Positions 1 to 10,912 of a stretch of DNA of 64,000 nucleotides are shown here, one piece after another. The stretch covers positions 62,001 through 126,000 of the forward strand of contig JAPJBO010000409.1 in NCBI GenBank assembly GCA_030068145.1, given 5' to 3'. The stretch's first letter is position 1. Every line of letters begins with the position of its first letter. The DNA comes from Diplonema papillatum (taxonomy: Eukaryota; Euglenozoa; Diplonemea; Diplonemida; Diplonemidae). Position numbers and translations under genes: made by a program. Under the pieces are notes generated by a model. The model saw only the letters and a list, made by a program, of their open reading frames with translations, made no database searches and was not told where the DNA came from.

Positions 1-420
1 GTTTGTGTCTATTGCGCCACAGGTCGAGGACCTGTTTTCCGGCGTGGGGAACAGCCTCCTGCTGAGTCGCGAGCACGCATCGACTTGGTGAGCGTCCGCC
101 GCGTCGTGGGCGGAGGACGCGTTGGTGTCGACCGACGGGGCTCGGCAGCTGGGCCGGGTCACCTGCTGGCAGCACACGGGGCAGAGCTGCGACCGCTGCA
201 GCCAGCCGTCGATGCAGGTGGTGTGGAAGTAGTGGCCGCAGGACGCGGTGCGGATCGAGTCGCCGGCGAGGTACGTCTCTAGGCTCACGGCGGGCTCGGT
301 CGTCGCAAGTTGCGTCACTGTGTTCTTTACATCGTGGTCGAGAACTCGCTTCGTGCGTATTGAACAGGGGCAGCAGTTTGACTGCACTGCAACGTCAGAG
401 CCCGGCGAGACGCGTCGGCT
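1..420 (-). pseudogene. Truncated tandem copy of the RING-H2 gene 3' end
   Basis: On the minus strand this segment repeats the 3' part of the RING gene at 507-1097 plus its 3' flank; the first 40 bases match 421-460 closely. The Cys/His core from the CGH motif to the last CPMC-like pair is still readable, but where the intact gene has the first zinc pair (ECPMC) the copy has unrelated sequence, so no complete RING can form. The copy runs off the window edge. I read it as a partial downstream duplication that has decayed. Confidence 0.7.
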
Positions 421-506
421 TGTTTGTGTCTATTGCGCCACGGGTCGAGGACCTGCTTTCCTGCTGTGCAAAAGGAATACGTGACCCTTCGCGAGCGGAC
501 GCGAGA

Positions 507-1097
507 CTACGCGTCGACTTGGTGAGCGTCCGCCGCGTCGTGGGCGGAGGACGCGTTGGTGTCGACCGACGGGGCTCGGCAGCTGGGCCGGGTCACCGGC
601 TGGCAGCACATGGGGCAGAGCTGCGACCGCTGCAGCCAGCCGTCGATGCAGGTGGTGTGGAAGTAGTGGCCGCAGGACGCGGTGCGGATCGAGTCGCCGG
701 CGAGGTACGTCTCTAGGCACATGGGACACTCTTCGGTTTCAACCACGCCGGACTCGGTTTTCGCAAGTTGCGACACGACGGTGTGGTCCTCGAGTTCTTG
801 CTGGGAAACGCCCATCGGTTTAGGCTTCAAAGACGGCTGGAAGTGGAAGCTGTGGGCGTGGTGGAACGGCAGCGCGTGGCTGAGCGAGTGGTGAATCGCG
901 TGCAGCCGCAGGAGCTGCGGGTTGCTGCCGGCCGACTGCTGCTGGCTCTCTCGGATCATCGAAGAGTGCCGCGCGTGGCTCAGCACCACGATCGTGCGCT
1001 GCCCGCTCGCCGACGAGCGCGCGCTGCACGACGCCGCGGGGTCCTCGGGCTTCGTCGACGCCGTCGTCACCCCGGCCGTGCTCACACCACACCCCAT
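507..1097 (-). CDS. RING-H2 finger protein, probable membrane-anchored E3 ubiquitin ligase
   Basis: Reading from the ATG at 1097 gives 196 residues. The RING is C3H2C3: C124, C127, C142, H144, H147, C150, C161 and C164, the RING-H2 arrangement of E2-binding ubiquitin ligases. The N terminus MGCGVS fits N-myristoylation with adjacent palmitoylation, which would tether the ligase to membranes; this is why I prefer this start to an in-frame upstream codon. Residues 40-100 are His- and Ser-rich with no known domain, and the tail after residue 165 is low complexity. The frame is single-exon. A truncated copy lies just downstream (1-420). RING assignment is firm; substrate and exact family are unknown. 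Confidence 0.8.
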   Translation of the reverse strand: MGCGVSTAGVTTASTKPEDPAASCSARSSASGQRTIVVLSHARHSSMIRESQQQSAGSNPQLLRLHAIHHSLSHALPFHHAHSFHFQPSLKPKPMGVSQQELEDHTVVSQLAKTESGVVETEECPMCLETYLAGDSIRTASCGHYFHTTCIDGWLQRSQLCPMCCQPVTRPSCRAPSVDTNASSAHDAADAHQVDA

Positions 1098-1970
1098 TGC
1101 TGCGACCTCTTTTCGGCGATCGAGGCTTTCGCCGATCAAACGGTTGTCGGATGAGGCTCTCTTCCCGGGACACTGCGCGTGAGCAGCTCGACCCGTCTGC
1201 GACTGGTACTGCGCACGCACTCTACGCTACAGTACGCGGCTTCGCGGATAGACAGAGAATAGAGAAAAGAGAGAGAGACAACGACCCCGCTCGGGTTGGG
1301 ACCGAAGGTCAGTCGATTCAGCAGTAGGCTGTCAGAGAGTTGACCGCTCTGGCTGCCTTTCGCTGCGCGGCCGCAGTCGCGTGCGAGCAGGAAAATGTGG
1401 CGGGGAGCGTCGAACAGGGGGGAGGGAGTATTTCTTGGGAATGAAGGGGGGTGGGAAGAGCGCAAGTCGAAAATCAGCGCAGAGAGAAAAGTGGGAGACA
1501 ATCGCCTCCTCTCTCTGTTATGATGTGGAATGGGGTTGCGCTTCGTGTGCGGTTCGTGCGGACGCGAGCTTTGCCTTTTTGGTACAGTGGTTATTTCTTC
1601 TACTAGGCTGTGGCACGGTTGCTGTGTGCGGGGGGGAAGAGGGTGTGTGTGCGTATTTTCCTCTGTTTACCTCTCTGTTTGTAGGAATAGGAGGGGTGCT
1701 TCGCTTTCCTGCACGTTGTTGCTTTATGAGAGAAAGCACTTCGGGCTGTGGGGTTCTGGAGTTTGGGACATTCGGCAAAAAAAAAAAAACTGCGGGATGT
1801 GTTCTGCTGTTCATTTCGTGGCTGATTCTTGACTAATCACTACCCCCGGATATGAACCACTTGAAAACTGGAAATTGTCTGGCATCTCCTCGTGAGTCCT
1901 GAACCCCTGAGACTGTTCCTTTTAGCGGCTATCGGTTGATGTAGATTTGCGGCAAGGTGCAGACTGAATA
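1098..1970. other. Intergenic; no gene recognised
   Basis: This is the upstream side of the RING gene. It contains purine-rich stretches around 1255-1290 and 1440-1500 and a run of A at 1779-1790. Short frames exist on both strands but overlap each other and show no family resemblance. The promoter of the RING gene should lie here, but no TATA box or other element stands out. Confidence 0.5.
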
Positions 1971-1971
1971 A

Positions 1972-2985
1972 TCTACACCTGGTGTATCTACACCTGGTGT
2001 GTCTACACCTGGTGTGTCTACACCTGGTGTATCTACACCTGGTGTATCTACACCTGGTGTATCTACACCTGGTGTGTCTACACCTGGTGTATCTACACCT
2101 GGTGTATCTACACCTGGTGTATCTACACCTGGTGTGTCTACACCTGGTGTATCTACACCTGGTGTATCTACACCTGGTGTATCTACACCTGGTGTATCTA
2201 CACCTGGTGTATCTACACCTGGTGTATCTACACCTGGTGTGTCTACACCTGGTGTATCTACACCTGGTGTGTCTACACCTGGTGTGTCTACACCTGGTGT
2301 ATCTACACCTGGTGTATCTACACCTGGTGTATCTACACCTGGTGTGTCTACACCTGGTGTATCTACACCTGGTGTATCTACACCTGGTGTGTCTACACCT
2401 GGTGTATCTACACCTGGTGTATCTACACCTGGTGTATCTACACCTGGTGTGTCTACACCTGGTGTATCTACACCTGGTGTATCTACACCTGGTGTATCTA
2501 CACCTGGTGTGTCTACACCTGGTGTATCTACACCTGGTGTATCTACACCTGGTGTATCTACACCTGGTGTATCTACACCTGGTGTATCTACACCTGGTGT
2601 GTCTACACCTGGTGTATCTACACCTGGTGTATCTACACCTGGTGTATCTACACCTGGTGTGTCTACACCTGGTGTATCTACACCTGGTGTGTCTACACCT
2701 GGTGTATCTACACCTGGTGTATCTACACCTGGTGTATCTACACCTGGTGTATCTACACCTGGTGTATCTACACCTGGTGTATCTACACCTGGTGTGTCTA
2801 CACCTGGTGTATCTACACCTGGTGTGTCTACACCTGGTGTGTCTACACCTGGTGTATCTACACCTGGTGTATCTACACCTGGTGTATCTACACCTGGTGT
2901 ATCTACACCTGGTGTATCTACACCTGGTGTGTCTACACCTGGTGTATCTACACCTGGTGTATCTACACCTGGTGTGTCTACACTT
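1972..2985. repeat. 15-bp minisatellite array, about 67 units
   Basis: Near-perfect head-to-tail copies of TCTACACCTGGTGTA. Each unit contains an interrupted palindrome, TACACC-T-GGTGTA. The only frequent variation is A or G at one position, so units fall into two classes. Because the unit is 15 nt, several frames stay open for more than 350 codons, giving pentapeptide repeats such as STPGV and GVDTP. These frames are a by-product of the period and I do not call a gene. Confidence 0.97.
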
Positions 2986-3445
2986 GGCGCTCTTCCCCGC
3001 CCAATACATCTCTGGCGCCGGGTGTGGATTATGCCAACCGCCTTAAGTGTGCCTGTGTACGGACCGTCTCCGGGGCAACGACACAACATGTAGCGGCAGT
3101 GAGTACTTGTGTGCCGTAGTTTGGCATCGTTTGTGGCATCGGCCACTTCCCTCATACCTCGCAGGCGGCAGGCCTCCTCCGCATTTTAATGTCTCGGCTG
3201 ACTTTTCTGGCCATGTTAGTGTGGCCACTTTTTCCTGTGCTATTTTCGTCATTTCGAGTCCTGTTCCGAGACTCGCTCGCACGGAGAAAGGACGCGAATC
3301 ACCCGTACGACAGCAAAGTGCAATCCTGGCGACGACTACTGCCCCGAGGCACACCGGACACCCTCAGGAGTCAGAAGGTTCATGCGAATCCATGTCATTA
3401 ATGTACCCAAAAGAACTCAGTACTGTCCCTGGGTGTGCGTGCTGG

Positions 3446-3520
3446 TGTGGCCCGTTTCTAGAGTGAAAGTTCGCTTGAAACTCCGGGGTTTTAAAGTCTC
3501 CGGGTGACCTTCGTCGTTAT
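3446..3520 (+). repeat. Dispersed repeat DR1, copy 1
   Basis: About 65-75 bp built from TTCGCTTGAAACTCCGGGG followed by a TTTTAAAGTCTCCGGGTGAC block. Diverged copies occur at 6677-6750, 12902-12985 (inverted) and 24395-24460; two of these lie inside introns of conserved genes. Confidence 0.75.
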
Positions 3521-3828
3521 GGGAAGATATCCTTTGTGCTCTGAGTGTCGTAAGAGTGGTGGTTACACGAGGTAAGAGGATCGGTGGGTACCTTGGTTGT
3601 TGGTCATTGTTTCGGCCATTGCCCACATACCTTACTTACGGTAGGCCCTCCTCAGTATGTTTCAAGTAACCGCAGATGCTCCCGCGGGTTGCGAGTAAGG
3701 GTCCGCGTTCAACTAGGGGTGGTGCTCTGCGCAGCACTTCGCGATCCCTTCGTTGTCAGCTTCAAAATCGCCGCAGCGCTCTAGTGTGACTGTGCAGTAT
3801 TGCATCTGCGGCCGCAGGCCATCTCCGG

Positions 3829-3856
<28 letters not shown>
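3829..3856. repeat. GT dinucleotide microsatellite
   Basis: An uninterrupted run of about 13 GT units. It produces His-Thr or Cys-Val dipeptide frames, which are artefacts. Confidence 0.95.
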
Positions 3857-3859
<3 letters not shown>

Positions 3860-4194
3860 AGCTCCCCCTGAGTTACGCCACGCCTCTTTTGCCCTCGCGT
3901 TCTGAGAGGCGGCAGTTCCTTTCTTTGAACCCGCCGGACGCGAATCTTCGCTCTCGCCCAGCGGGCTTCCCCCGAGCAATACGTTGCGCTCGCCAAAACA
4001 AGAAAAAGAAGAAGACTGGGACATCACGCCATTGCCCCAAAGCTAGGGGGGTGACAGCGTCCAGACACTACGTGGCACGGCAGTGGAAAAGGCTCCTTCG
4101 GTCTCCGGTTGACAGCCAGCCGAGGGTCGATGTTTGCAGCCCGACTGGCTCGAGAGTAAGCCGGCACCAAACACTTGAATGAAGACGCTGAGGG

Positions 4195-4295
4195 AGAGTT
4201 GCAAGGACGCGCTTGGAATGGTAGTGTCATCAACAGCACTGGTCTCGTCTGCGCCGTGTTTCGGTCCTTCAAGCTACGGACTCATGTGGGGGGGG
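4195..4295 (+). repeat. Dispersed repeat DR2, copy 1
   Basis: Contains GCAAGGACGCGCTTGGAATG and then a GTCTGCGCCGTGTTTCGGTC-like block. Related copies are at 15015-15180, 21553-21665 (two in tandem) and 27745-27900. It carries no obvious terminal inverted repeats and its class is unknown. Confidence 0.7.
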
Positions 4296-4389
4296 GGGGA
4301 GGTGTGTAAGAACGTGCTTGGACTGGTTTGCTCGCTCAATATGTTTACACCACGCCCACTACTGAACACGTCACATGTCATCGATTGCG

Positions 4390-5020
4390 TCTTCGAGACC
4401 CGACGCCGCCGATGGCACCACATCGACTACCGTGTTCGACCGTCATTGTTGTCGTAGTCGTGTAGATCGCGTCTTTGAACGAAACGAGCGGGAATATCGA
4501 TAGGGGGATCTCCGCAGTCCCCGAGAGCATCCGTTGAGCTGTAAGATCAGAGAACGGCGGGGTCGTCACTCGCAACTGACTTCTCCGATTACCGCATCGA
4601 CTTCCATTCATCTCTCATTCTTGATCGCGTTTTCGAACAATATGCCGAAAGCACGGGATCGTCAGAAATGACTCCGCAGTCCCCGAGAATCCGGTGAGCA
4701 GCCTGCTCACAGGACGGCAGGGTCTTCACTCGCGACTGACTTCTCTGATTACACGGCATCGACTACCGTGTCGCCATCGTCATTGCTTGGAATCGGTGTT
4801 CGTTGATCGCGAACGAGACGCCGAAAGCACGGGATCGTCAGAAACGTCTCCACACTCCCCGAGAGTCCGTTGAGCAGCATGCTCAGAGGACAGCAGTCTT
4901 CACGACTACCGTGTTGTCATCGTCATTGCTTGTCATCGGTGTTCGTTGATCGCGAACGAGACGCCAAAAGCACGAGATCGTCAGAAACGTCTCCGCAGTC
5001 CCGCGAGTCCGTTGCGCTGC
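4390..5020 (-). repeat. Decayed tandem partial copies of the POLR2J last exon
   Basis: Units of roughly 130-160 bp repeat the 3' part of the POLR2J terminal exon and its 3' flank, marked by recurrent GATCGTCAGAAACGTCTCC and TCATCGTCATTGCTTG blocks. At least four degraded copies follow one another immediately downstream of the stop at 5025. Their frames are broken. The pattern matches the partial duplications seen beside three other genes in this window. Confidence 0.65.
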
Positions 5021-5024
5021 GTGC

Positions 5025-6965
5025 TCAGAGGACGGCAGGGTCTTCACTCGCCACCGACTTCGTCTCCGATTCCGCCTTATCGACCGCCATGTCCGCGTCG
5101 CCCGTGTGGCGGGTCCACTGGTCGTCGTCGTGGTCTCTGATTGCGTCTTCGAACAAAACACCGAACGTGCGTACTGTGAATAACAACTCCCGCAGCCCGC
5201 GAGAGCATGACGCTGCAGGCGTCGTGGAAGGGTCCGTCTGCAGCTTCAGGAAGAACGTGTGGACCGTCGGGTGATCCGGTTTGTAGCCGCAGAAGCTCAC
5301 CTACCGGGGTTGGGGGAAACTTAGCATTGTGTTGAGTATTTGAGCAGAATCCTGACTCGCATGAATGTTCGATGCCAGCATCCAGGAATACCGAGATTGG
5401 GAAAAGCTGAGTGTCTGGGAAAAGCTGAGTGTCTGGGAAAAGCTGAGCGTCTGGGAAAAGCTGAGTGTCTGGGAAAAGCTGAGCGTCGTGTATAAAGCAC
5501 CTGCCTCATGAAAGTTTGATGCTAGCATATGGTTCGATGGGTCTTTCGCCCCTATACCCAGCTTTGACGAGGGATTTGCGCGTCAACACCGCAACGGACT
5601 TCCACCAGGGTTTCCCCCGGCTTCGTCATATCCAGGCATAGTTCACCATCTTTCGGGTCCCAACAAGTGTACTTAACCTCAAATCCCTTTCCAGTAAACC
5701 GTTTAGTGTTCAGTTTTGGTCAGAATCCTGGTCTCATGTATGCTGGATGACGAGCATTTGGGAGAAGCTCGCCTCGAGGTTGGAAAAGCTCAGCTTCGTG
5801 CTCTAATGCTTCGGCAGAATCCCGCCCAAGCGCTGCTCGTATACAATTGATGAAGCATCCGGAGGCGAAGCTCACCTTTTTACCGCAGGGAAAGTCTTCG
5901 TGCAGTGTTCGAGCGTTATTTGGATTAGAAGGTCGGGATAAAGTCTCCGGTGGACCGTAGGGGCTTGGGTAAGGAGGGGGGTTGAGAGGGTTGAGAAACG
6001 TGAGAGGGTGCTACTCGTTTCGGGTGATGTTTCACTCCGTTGTGAAACCTTGGGAAGTCCCCTAACGCGATTACGGGGTGTCCACCTGATCCCGGCTCAC
6101 CCGAAACTCCCCGAAACTTGCTCGAAACTCCCCGAAACTCACCCCGTTTTTGGGAGAAAAAAGTGGATTTGCTTGGGTGGGTAGGTGGGTGGTGGGTGGG
6201 TGGTGGGTGGGTGGTGGGTGGGGCTTGAGAAACGTGAGAGGGTGCTACTCGTTTCGGGTGATGCGTCACTCCGTTGTGAAACCTTGGGAAGTCCCCTAAC
6301 GCCATTACGGGGTGTCCGCCTGTCCCGGCTGCGAGGAAGTTCCCCGAAACTCCCCGAAACTTGCTCGAAACTCCCCGAAACTTGCTCGAGACTCCCCGAA
6401 ACTCACCCCGCTTTTGGGAGAAAAAAGTGGATTTGCTAGGGTGGGTAGGTGGGTGGTGGGTGGGTGGTGGGTGGGTGGTGGGTGGGCCTTGAGAAACGTG
6501 AGAGGGTACTACTCGTTTCGGGTGATGTGTCACTCCGTTGTGAAACCTTGGGAAGTCCCCTAACGCGATTACGGGGTGTTTGGGATTGGGTTGAGGGGTC
6601 GTTCTGCTGCGTGGCCAGGTAGTTTTGACGCTAGTCTCGGACAATTGGCCGTGTTCACCGGGTTGCGTGCTCGTCGGGAAGATCCCGTGTTTTAGAGTTA
6701 GTTCGCTTGCGAATCCGGGATTTTAGAGTCTCCGGGTGACCTTCGTCGAATGGGTTCCTTCAAGGTTAATACGCACGCAGATTGGGATATAAGGGCACGA
6801 AATTTGTTTCGGGTGGGATATACGGGAAATTTACCAAAAACATACCTCTTTGTGTGTGTGGAGCTGGGTGCGGAGCATGTTGCCCATTGTGTGATCTTCT
6901 TTGATGAACGTGAAAATCGATGCGTTGGGCATCTTCTCGTCCTTGATTTCGGACACCTTGTGATC
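5025..6965 (-). CDS. POLR2J: RNA polymerase II subunit RPB11 (two of at least three exons)
   Basis: RPB11 pairs with RPB3 as the alpha-like dimer that nucleates polymerase II assembly. Exon 6846-6965 encodes 40 residues containing KMPNASIFTFIKEDHTMGN, the signature of RPB11 and its alpha-subunit relatives; it follows a CCCACAG acceptor and ends at a GTATGT donor. The next exon, 5025-5300, starts after GGTAG with VSFCGYKPDHP, equivalent to the GYKxPHP stretch of other RPB11 proteins, and runs 91 residues to TAA-type termination. Both joins are phase 0. The 1,545-bp intron is filled with repeats (5370-5490, 5990-6595) and DR1. The last roughly 30 residues extend beyond the usual RPB11 end. The first exon, encoding about 25 residues, was not found. 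The intron join is inferred. Confidence 0.8.
5395..5490. repeat. 18-bp tandem repeat inside the POLR2J intron
   Basis: Five copies of GGGAAAAGCTGAGTGTCT with single-base variants, lying in the predicted intron between the two POLR2J exons. Confidence 0.9.
5985..6595. repeat. About 245-bp tandem repeat with G-rich blocks
   Basis: Two and a half units, recognised by GAGAAACGTGAGAGGGTGCT at 5994, 6228 and 6489. Each unit contains a series of CTCCCCGAAACTTGCTCGAA boxes and a run of GGGTGGGTGG repeats (6175-6224 and 6440-6487) able to form G-quadruplexes on the plus strand. It lies in the POLR2J intron. A 239-codon minus frame across it is a product of the repeat. Confidence 0.9.
6677..6750 (+). 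repeat. Dispersed repeat DR1, copy 2 (POLR2J intron)
   Basis: Contains AGTTCGCTTGCGAATCCGGG and then TTTTAGAGTCTCCGGGTGAC, the most regular copy of this family. It sits about 95 bp below the 5' splice site of the POLR2J intron. Confidence 0.8.
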
Positions 6966-8014
6966 CTGTGGGTTCGGGTGCCGTTGATCGCTCGCGCCAG
7001 TGTGCGGAAGCAAAGAAGTTGAAGTATGGCTAAAGATAAAGTGGTGTCACCAGAGGGGTAACCTCAGGGCCGCCCGCGTGATGAAGCCATTGAGCACTGG
7101 GAGATTTTAAGTACACGGACCACACGGATCAGCATGCACGCCGTTAAGCAGCGGCTGCCATCCCGCGACAACTTTTATATTTAGTTGGTTATCATGGATA
7201 GACTACGTTGTAGAAGAGTAGCGTTGGCACTCGCTCGTTCCGTCGTCGGAAGGTTTACTCACACCGCAAAAGGGACTAGAGCTGAATTAGTAATACACTT
7301 GTTAATGCAGTGCAGATCTTGGTTGTAGTAGCGAATATTCAATGGAGAACATTGAAGGCCGAAGTGGAAAAGGTTTCCGTGTCAACAGCAATTGGACATG
7401 GGTTAGTCGGTCCTAAGGCAAGGTGGAATTGCTCGCCTCAAAGCTGCCACTGACGAGCTTGCTCGGACGTGCAGGTTTGCCGAAAGGGAATGCGTGAACA
7501 TTCCGCAACCCGGATGCAGAGATCTGAAGTGGTGACACATTGACGATCCTGTTGACCATGTCCACAGGCCCCCCCGGATGATGCAGTCGTCTCTTTTTGA
7601 AGGAAGGGTTGACCACCCCAAAGCGCAAACTAGTAGCACGCGCGCGCACTGTTCACACATGTAATATGCTTGAAGAGGGTAAAAGTTTTTGTCCAGGTTC
7701 CGCTGTGTCTGACTTTTTGAACCCTCAAGCAGAATCTTTACATTCATCAACCCTCATCACGACACAAATTCAAAATGACACGCACTGGGCAGGCGCGCCG
7801 AGACGCAACAGCGTCGAAGGGTAGAAGGAGTCGCGGCATACTCTGTCGTGGGTGCCATCCTCGCGCTGGATGTTGATGAGCGACTCGACGGGGACCTGAT
7901 TGATTCGACTGCTGGGCGGCATGGCTGCGGGCTTCTTCTCGCTATGCCCTGCGGCTTCACCCCCCTTCCCACTTCCGCTGTCCTGCTGGGGCTTTTACGG
8001 TAGTTTCCAGTGCG

Positions 8015-8190
8015 CTAGTCAGCTGCATCAACCTATCTTTCGGTGCGAGCTGCATCAACGTATCTTTCGGTATGCACCAGCTGCATCAACTTATATTTTG
8101 GTGTGCGCTAGCTGCATCAACCTATCCTTCCGTATGCACTACACGTATAGAAATCCATCTTTCCGACATGGACTTGCTGCATCTATCTTT
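8015..8190 (+). repeat. Degenerate repeat of about 30 bp
   Basis: Four to five imperfect copies of a unit containing AGCTGCATCAACCTATCTTT. Frames across it are artefacts. Confidence 0.8.
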
Positions 8191-8194
8191 CGTA

Positions 8195-8260
8195 CGAGCA
8201 GCCTCTCTTACCGTTAGTAGGTGGACGCAACTTGCCTGCTACCCTCTGACCGCTGTTCCG
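8195..8260 (-). repeat. Dispersed repeat DR6, inverted copy
   Basis: CTCTTACCGTTAGTAGGTGG and the following CTTGCCTGCTACCC are the reverse complement of the segment at 28285-28340, and of the sequence flanking the MITE at 28969-29617. Confidence 0.7.
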
Positions 8261-8893
8261 CAGTGGATACATCGATATGTTTCCCGACTTGCGGATCGTG
8301 CTCGGTCATTTGAAGGGGCGCGGACAGTGGACGAGTGGTCTGGTTGAGATGAAGAAGCTCCTCGTTCGGCCGTGGAAGGTGTGACTGACATTCTTTGATC
8401 CTGTTGGTCTGGGCTCAGTTCAGGAGTGCTACCTTTTGCCGGAATCTTACTAGTCGTGGAAGCCAGCCCCACCCCGAATTCTCCTGGTGTTGATTCGAGG
8501 TGGTCGTGCTCATCTAGTCATTCGCCTTGCTCCTATTCCGTCAGTAAACTGCAATGCTTGTTCCTGGCGGGCGCTGCATTCCGAAGCTGAAAACACGTTG
8601 CGCCTTCCTGTTGCTGCCAGGCGTGCGGATCGAAACCGTGACGACGAACGGGAACGGGTAAAGAACGCGGGGAAATACGATCACCTCTCCCCGTGAGACG
8701 GGACCGCTGTCAGCGGGTCACCCGATGATTGCGGAAGTAGAAACAAAAAGCAAGGCGAGGACGAGAGATGGAAAAAGAAAGCGCGTCCCTGAACAAAGAG
8801 AAGGCGCGACGAGCGACGCCGACGCAGGAGAGAGAGACACCGCCACCCCCCCTCCGTGCGTTCTCCCGGCCCCGCCACGGCACTATGCCCCGC

Positions 8894-9214
8894 TTACTTG
8901 CGCGGGGGCATGACTCGCTTGGGCGGGGCGCGGACCTTCCTCCTCTCGGCGGAACGGACGCGGACCTGTCTGCTGTGGATGGCGCACGCGACGCAGTGGT
9001 TGATCTTGAGGTAGATCTTCGGCAGCTGGTACGAGGAGTAGGCGCACGCCTCGGCCAAGTCACGCACGGCGGCCTGCTCGATCATGTTGCGCACAATGAA
9101 CCGCTTGCACGCCTTGTCCTTCGGTGTCATCTTCGCGCAGTTGTTGCACCGGATCGTTGCGGAGTGACCACGGCCCTTCTTGTTACGTCCGTGGTTCCTT
9201 CTCTTGATCGTCAT
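8894..9214 (-). CDS. RPS26: 40S ribosomal protein eS26, copy 1
   Basis: 106 residues beginning [17 protein letters not shown], the highly conserved start of eS26. Zinc ligands C23, C26, C74 and C77 are present, as is the CAIHS motif. The protein joins the mRNA exit channel of the small subunit. The frame continues upstream of this ATG, but only about 12 bases (ending in AAAG) are shared with copy 2, so translation most likely starts here. AG directly precedes the ATG in all three copies, compatible with a splice acceptor at the start codon. It is shorter than the human protein (115) because the Pro-rich tail is reduced to [10 protein letters not shown]. Confidence 0.96.
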   Translation of the reverse strand: MTIKRRNHGRNKKGRGHSATIRCNNCAKMTPKDKACKRFIVRNMIEQAAVRDLAEACAYSSYQLPKIYLKINHCVACAIHSRQVRVRSAERRKVRAPPKRVMPPRK

Positions 9215-10912
9215 CTTTGCTTTCGGGCTTTTCTTTTTCTTTACCTGTTGAAACGCGGTTCTAATGCCAAAAGGATACATTCCGTCAAATTCTTCAAGTT
9301 TTGCATTTGTACTCGCCGCTGAGCTCATACTCTGTGTGGCTTCTCGTTTCGGGGAGCTCATTTCGGACGAGCCTGACTCGCTCCTCTCCTCAAGCGGAAG
9401 AAGAGGCCCGTGACATTCTGTCGGGCGCGTAGCCGATTGTGGCCGAAGTGGTTTTGAGAAGCAAACATCCCACCCGATCTCTTCCAAATTCGGTGGTGCT
9501 CAGAAGAACACGCATAGCCCTACGTAGATTCTCTTTGGTGGTCCTCTTTCAGCCTTATTTCCTTTGGCGAAGACAGTGTCGTGGTAGCCAAAACGACCGC
9601 CCTCAATCCGGAGACGGCATCGTTTTACAGCAGTGGACTACGACGGTCCCATCATGGTAGGTCTTGGGGACGCTGTTGCCCACCCCCAACGAGCATTCAT
9701 TGCTCAGTCAACTCCGTCGCAAATGGCCAGAGGGTCGTCTTAGTCGGCCCCGCGTGTCGTTCACTCTCCGAGGCAGCGGCGTAATGAGCAACGCGAGCTA
9801 TCTCTCTCGTGTCCAGTAAAAGCGTCGACTATTCTACTAGTACCCTGACCACCAGAGCTCTTGCGTTCGAACATTGCACGACGAAGACCTGCCATGGACG
9901 TGTCATGGACGTGCACGCCTTTTTCGGCGAGTTTGCTGAGCAAAGGCATAGCAGCTTTCCGCGTTGAGATAGCTTTTTCGCGTCGCCGCATTTTGTCAAG
10001 GGAAGGTGCGGACAACGTCACGTGCATGTTGCGGAGATTGTTCCTTCGGGACTGGGGTGCGCACATCACGCTACGCCTTAGGTTTCCTGACTCTGCATGT
10101 ATTGTATGCGGGAGAAAAGGCAAACGATGTCGCAAAACAGGTTAATCGGAGCTCCATGAAAGTCGGCTTCCCTACGGAGCAAGCATGATACGGGCGTGGG
10201 ACGCCCGTCTTCTGGCCTCGTCGACTCGAGGCTTTTCGTTCCGGGGAAACCCCCGTGGGTTGATGGATAATTTGGTATTCTTCTCCCCCCCCCCCGCCTC
10301 TTCGCCTCGCATTGAACTCGCGCGAATCTCTCTTTTCCCCGCAGGAACACGCAGCGGCAATGACGATGGCTGTCCCTTTCCTCCGGCTTGGGTGTGCTGC
10401 CACCGCTAAGTCAGGCTAGACGGGGGGTTTCCCCCGATTCACAAGTTCCAGTACGAGGAGTGTTTGTGCGGTGGCCCGGTGTTGTTCACGTCACTTCTGG
10501 TGGTGCGCATGTGGGCACCAACACTGCAAGACAAGTAAATGTGTCAGCCGTGTCGGGTCTGAGCAGGCCAGTCGAGCAACCAAAAGGGAGAAAGGGACGC
10601 TGAGCTGGATCTGATGAACAACAAACAAAATGCTCGTCGACCGTGAGCAGACTGCCACGCACTCTTCGCGAATCCATCAGACTGGGTGGAACTCGCCACG
10701 GGTCAGCCGCACGCGATGCCGGCTGAAACTGACGGTAGCCCGTGTTTGCCGGCCAGTTGCTGCCTCGCACACCAACGGCGGCAACGAAGGACAGGCAGAA
10801 CAACTCAAAAGTAAAAGGGGGAACGGGAATCGCTGTTCGTTTCTTGCCACGCCTGAAGGGGGGCGGGGGGTCGCCCAGCGGGCTGGCGTGGTGAAGGGCC
10901 CGAGGCTTGCGC
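9215..10912. other. Intergenic; one candidate exon
   Basis: Between RPS26 copies 1 and 2. A minus-strand frame at about 9855-10056, bounded by a CCCCAG acceptor-like and a GGTACTAG donor-like site, is Lys/Arg-rich (KMRRREKAISTRKAAM) and could be an exon of an unidentified gene. The remainder shows no recognisable coding or repeat structure. Confidence 0.35.

Larger units (their letters stand above)
2986..4389. other. Intergenic with dispersed repeats
   Basis: No gene recognised. The segment holds copies of two dispersed repeats (3446-3520 and 4195-4295) and a GT microsatellite (3829-3856). Short frames on either strand have no recognisable domain. Confidence 0.5.
7014..8893. other. No recognised gene; dispersed repeats and a possible exon
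   Basis: Two dispersed repeats occur here: 7105-7170, related to 24990-25060, and 7515-7610, related to 18500-18590. A minus-strand frame at about 7765-7900 reads QVPVESLINIQREDGTHD and could be an isolated exon, but I found no partner. The missing first exon of POLR2J could also lie here. The rest shows nothing convincing. Confidence 0.4.

Noticed and set aside
507..1220. Longer 237-residue start for the RING protein
   Set aside because: The MGCGVS start has a clear lipidation signal, while the upstream 41 residues look like translated 5' UTR.
1972..2985. CRISPR-like regular array
   Set aside because: Units are contiguous without spacers and the host is eukaryotic.
1929..3155. Frames of 350-408 codons with GVDTP, STPGV or HTRCR pentapeptides
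   Set aside because: The 15-bp period keeps most frames open on both strands; no start context, domain or composition favours one.
9215..9487. 90-residue N-terminal extension of RPS26 copy 1
   Set aside because: Not shared by the other copies and absent from eS26 proteins; likely leader or intron sequence.
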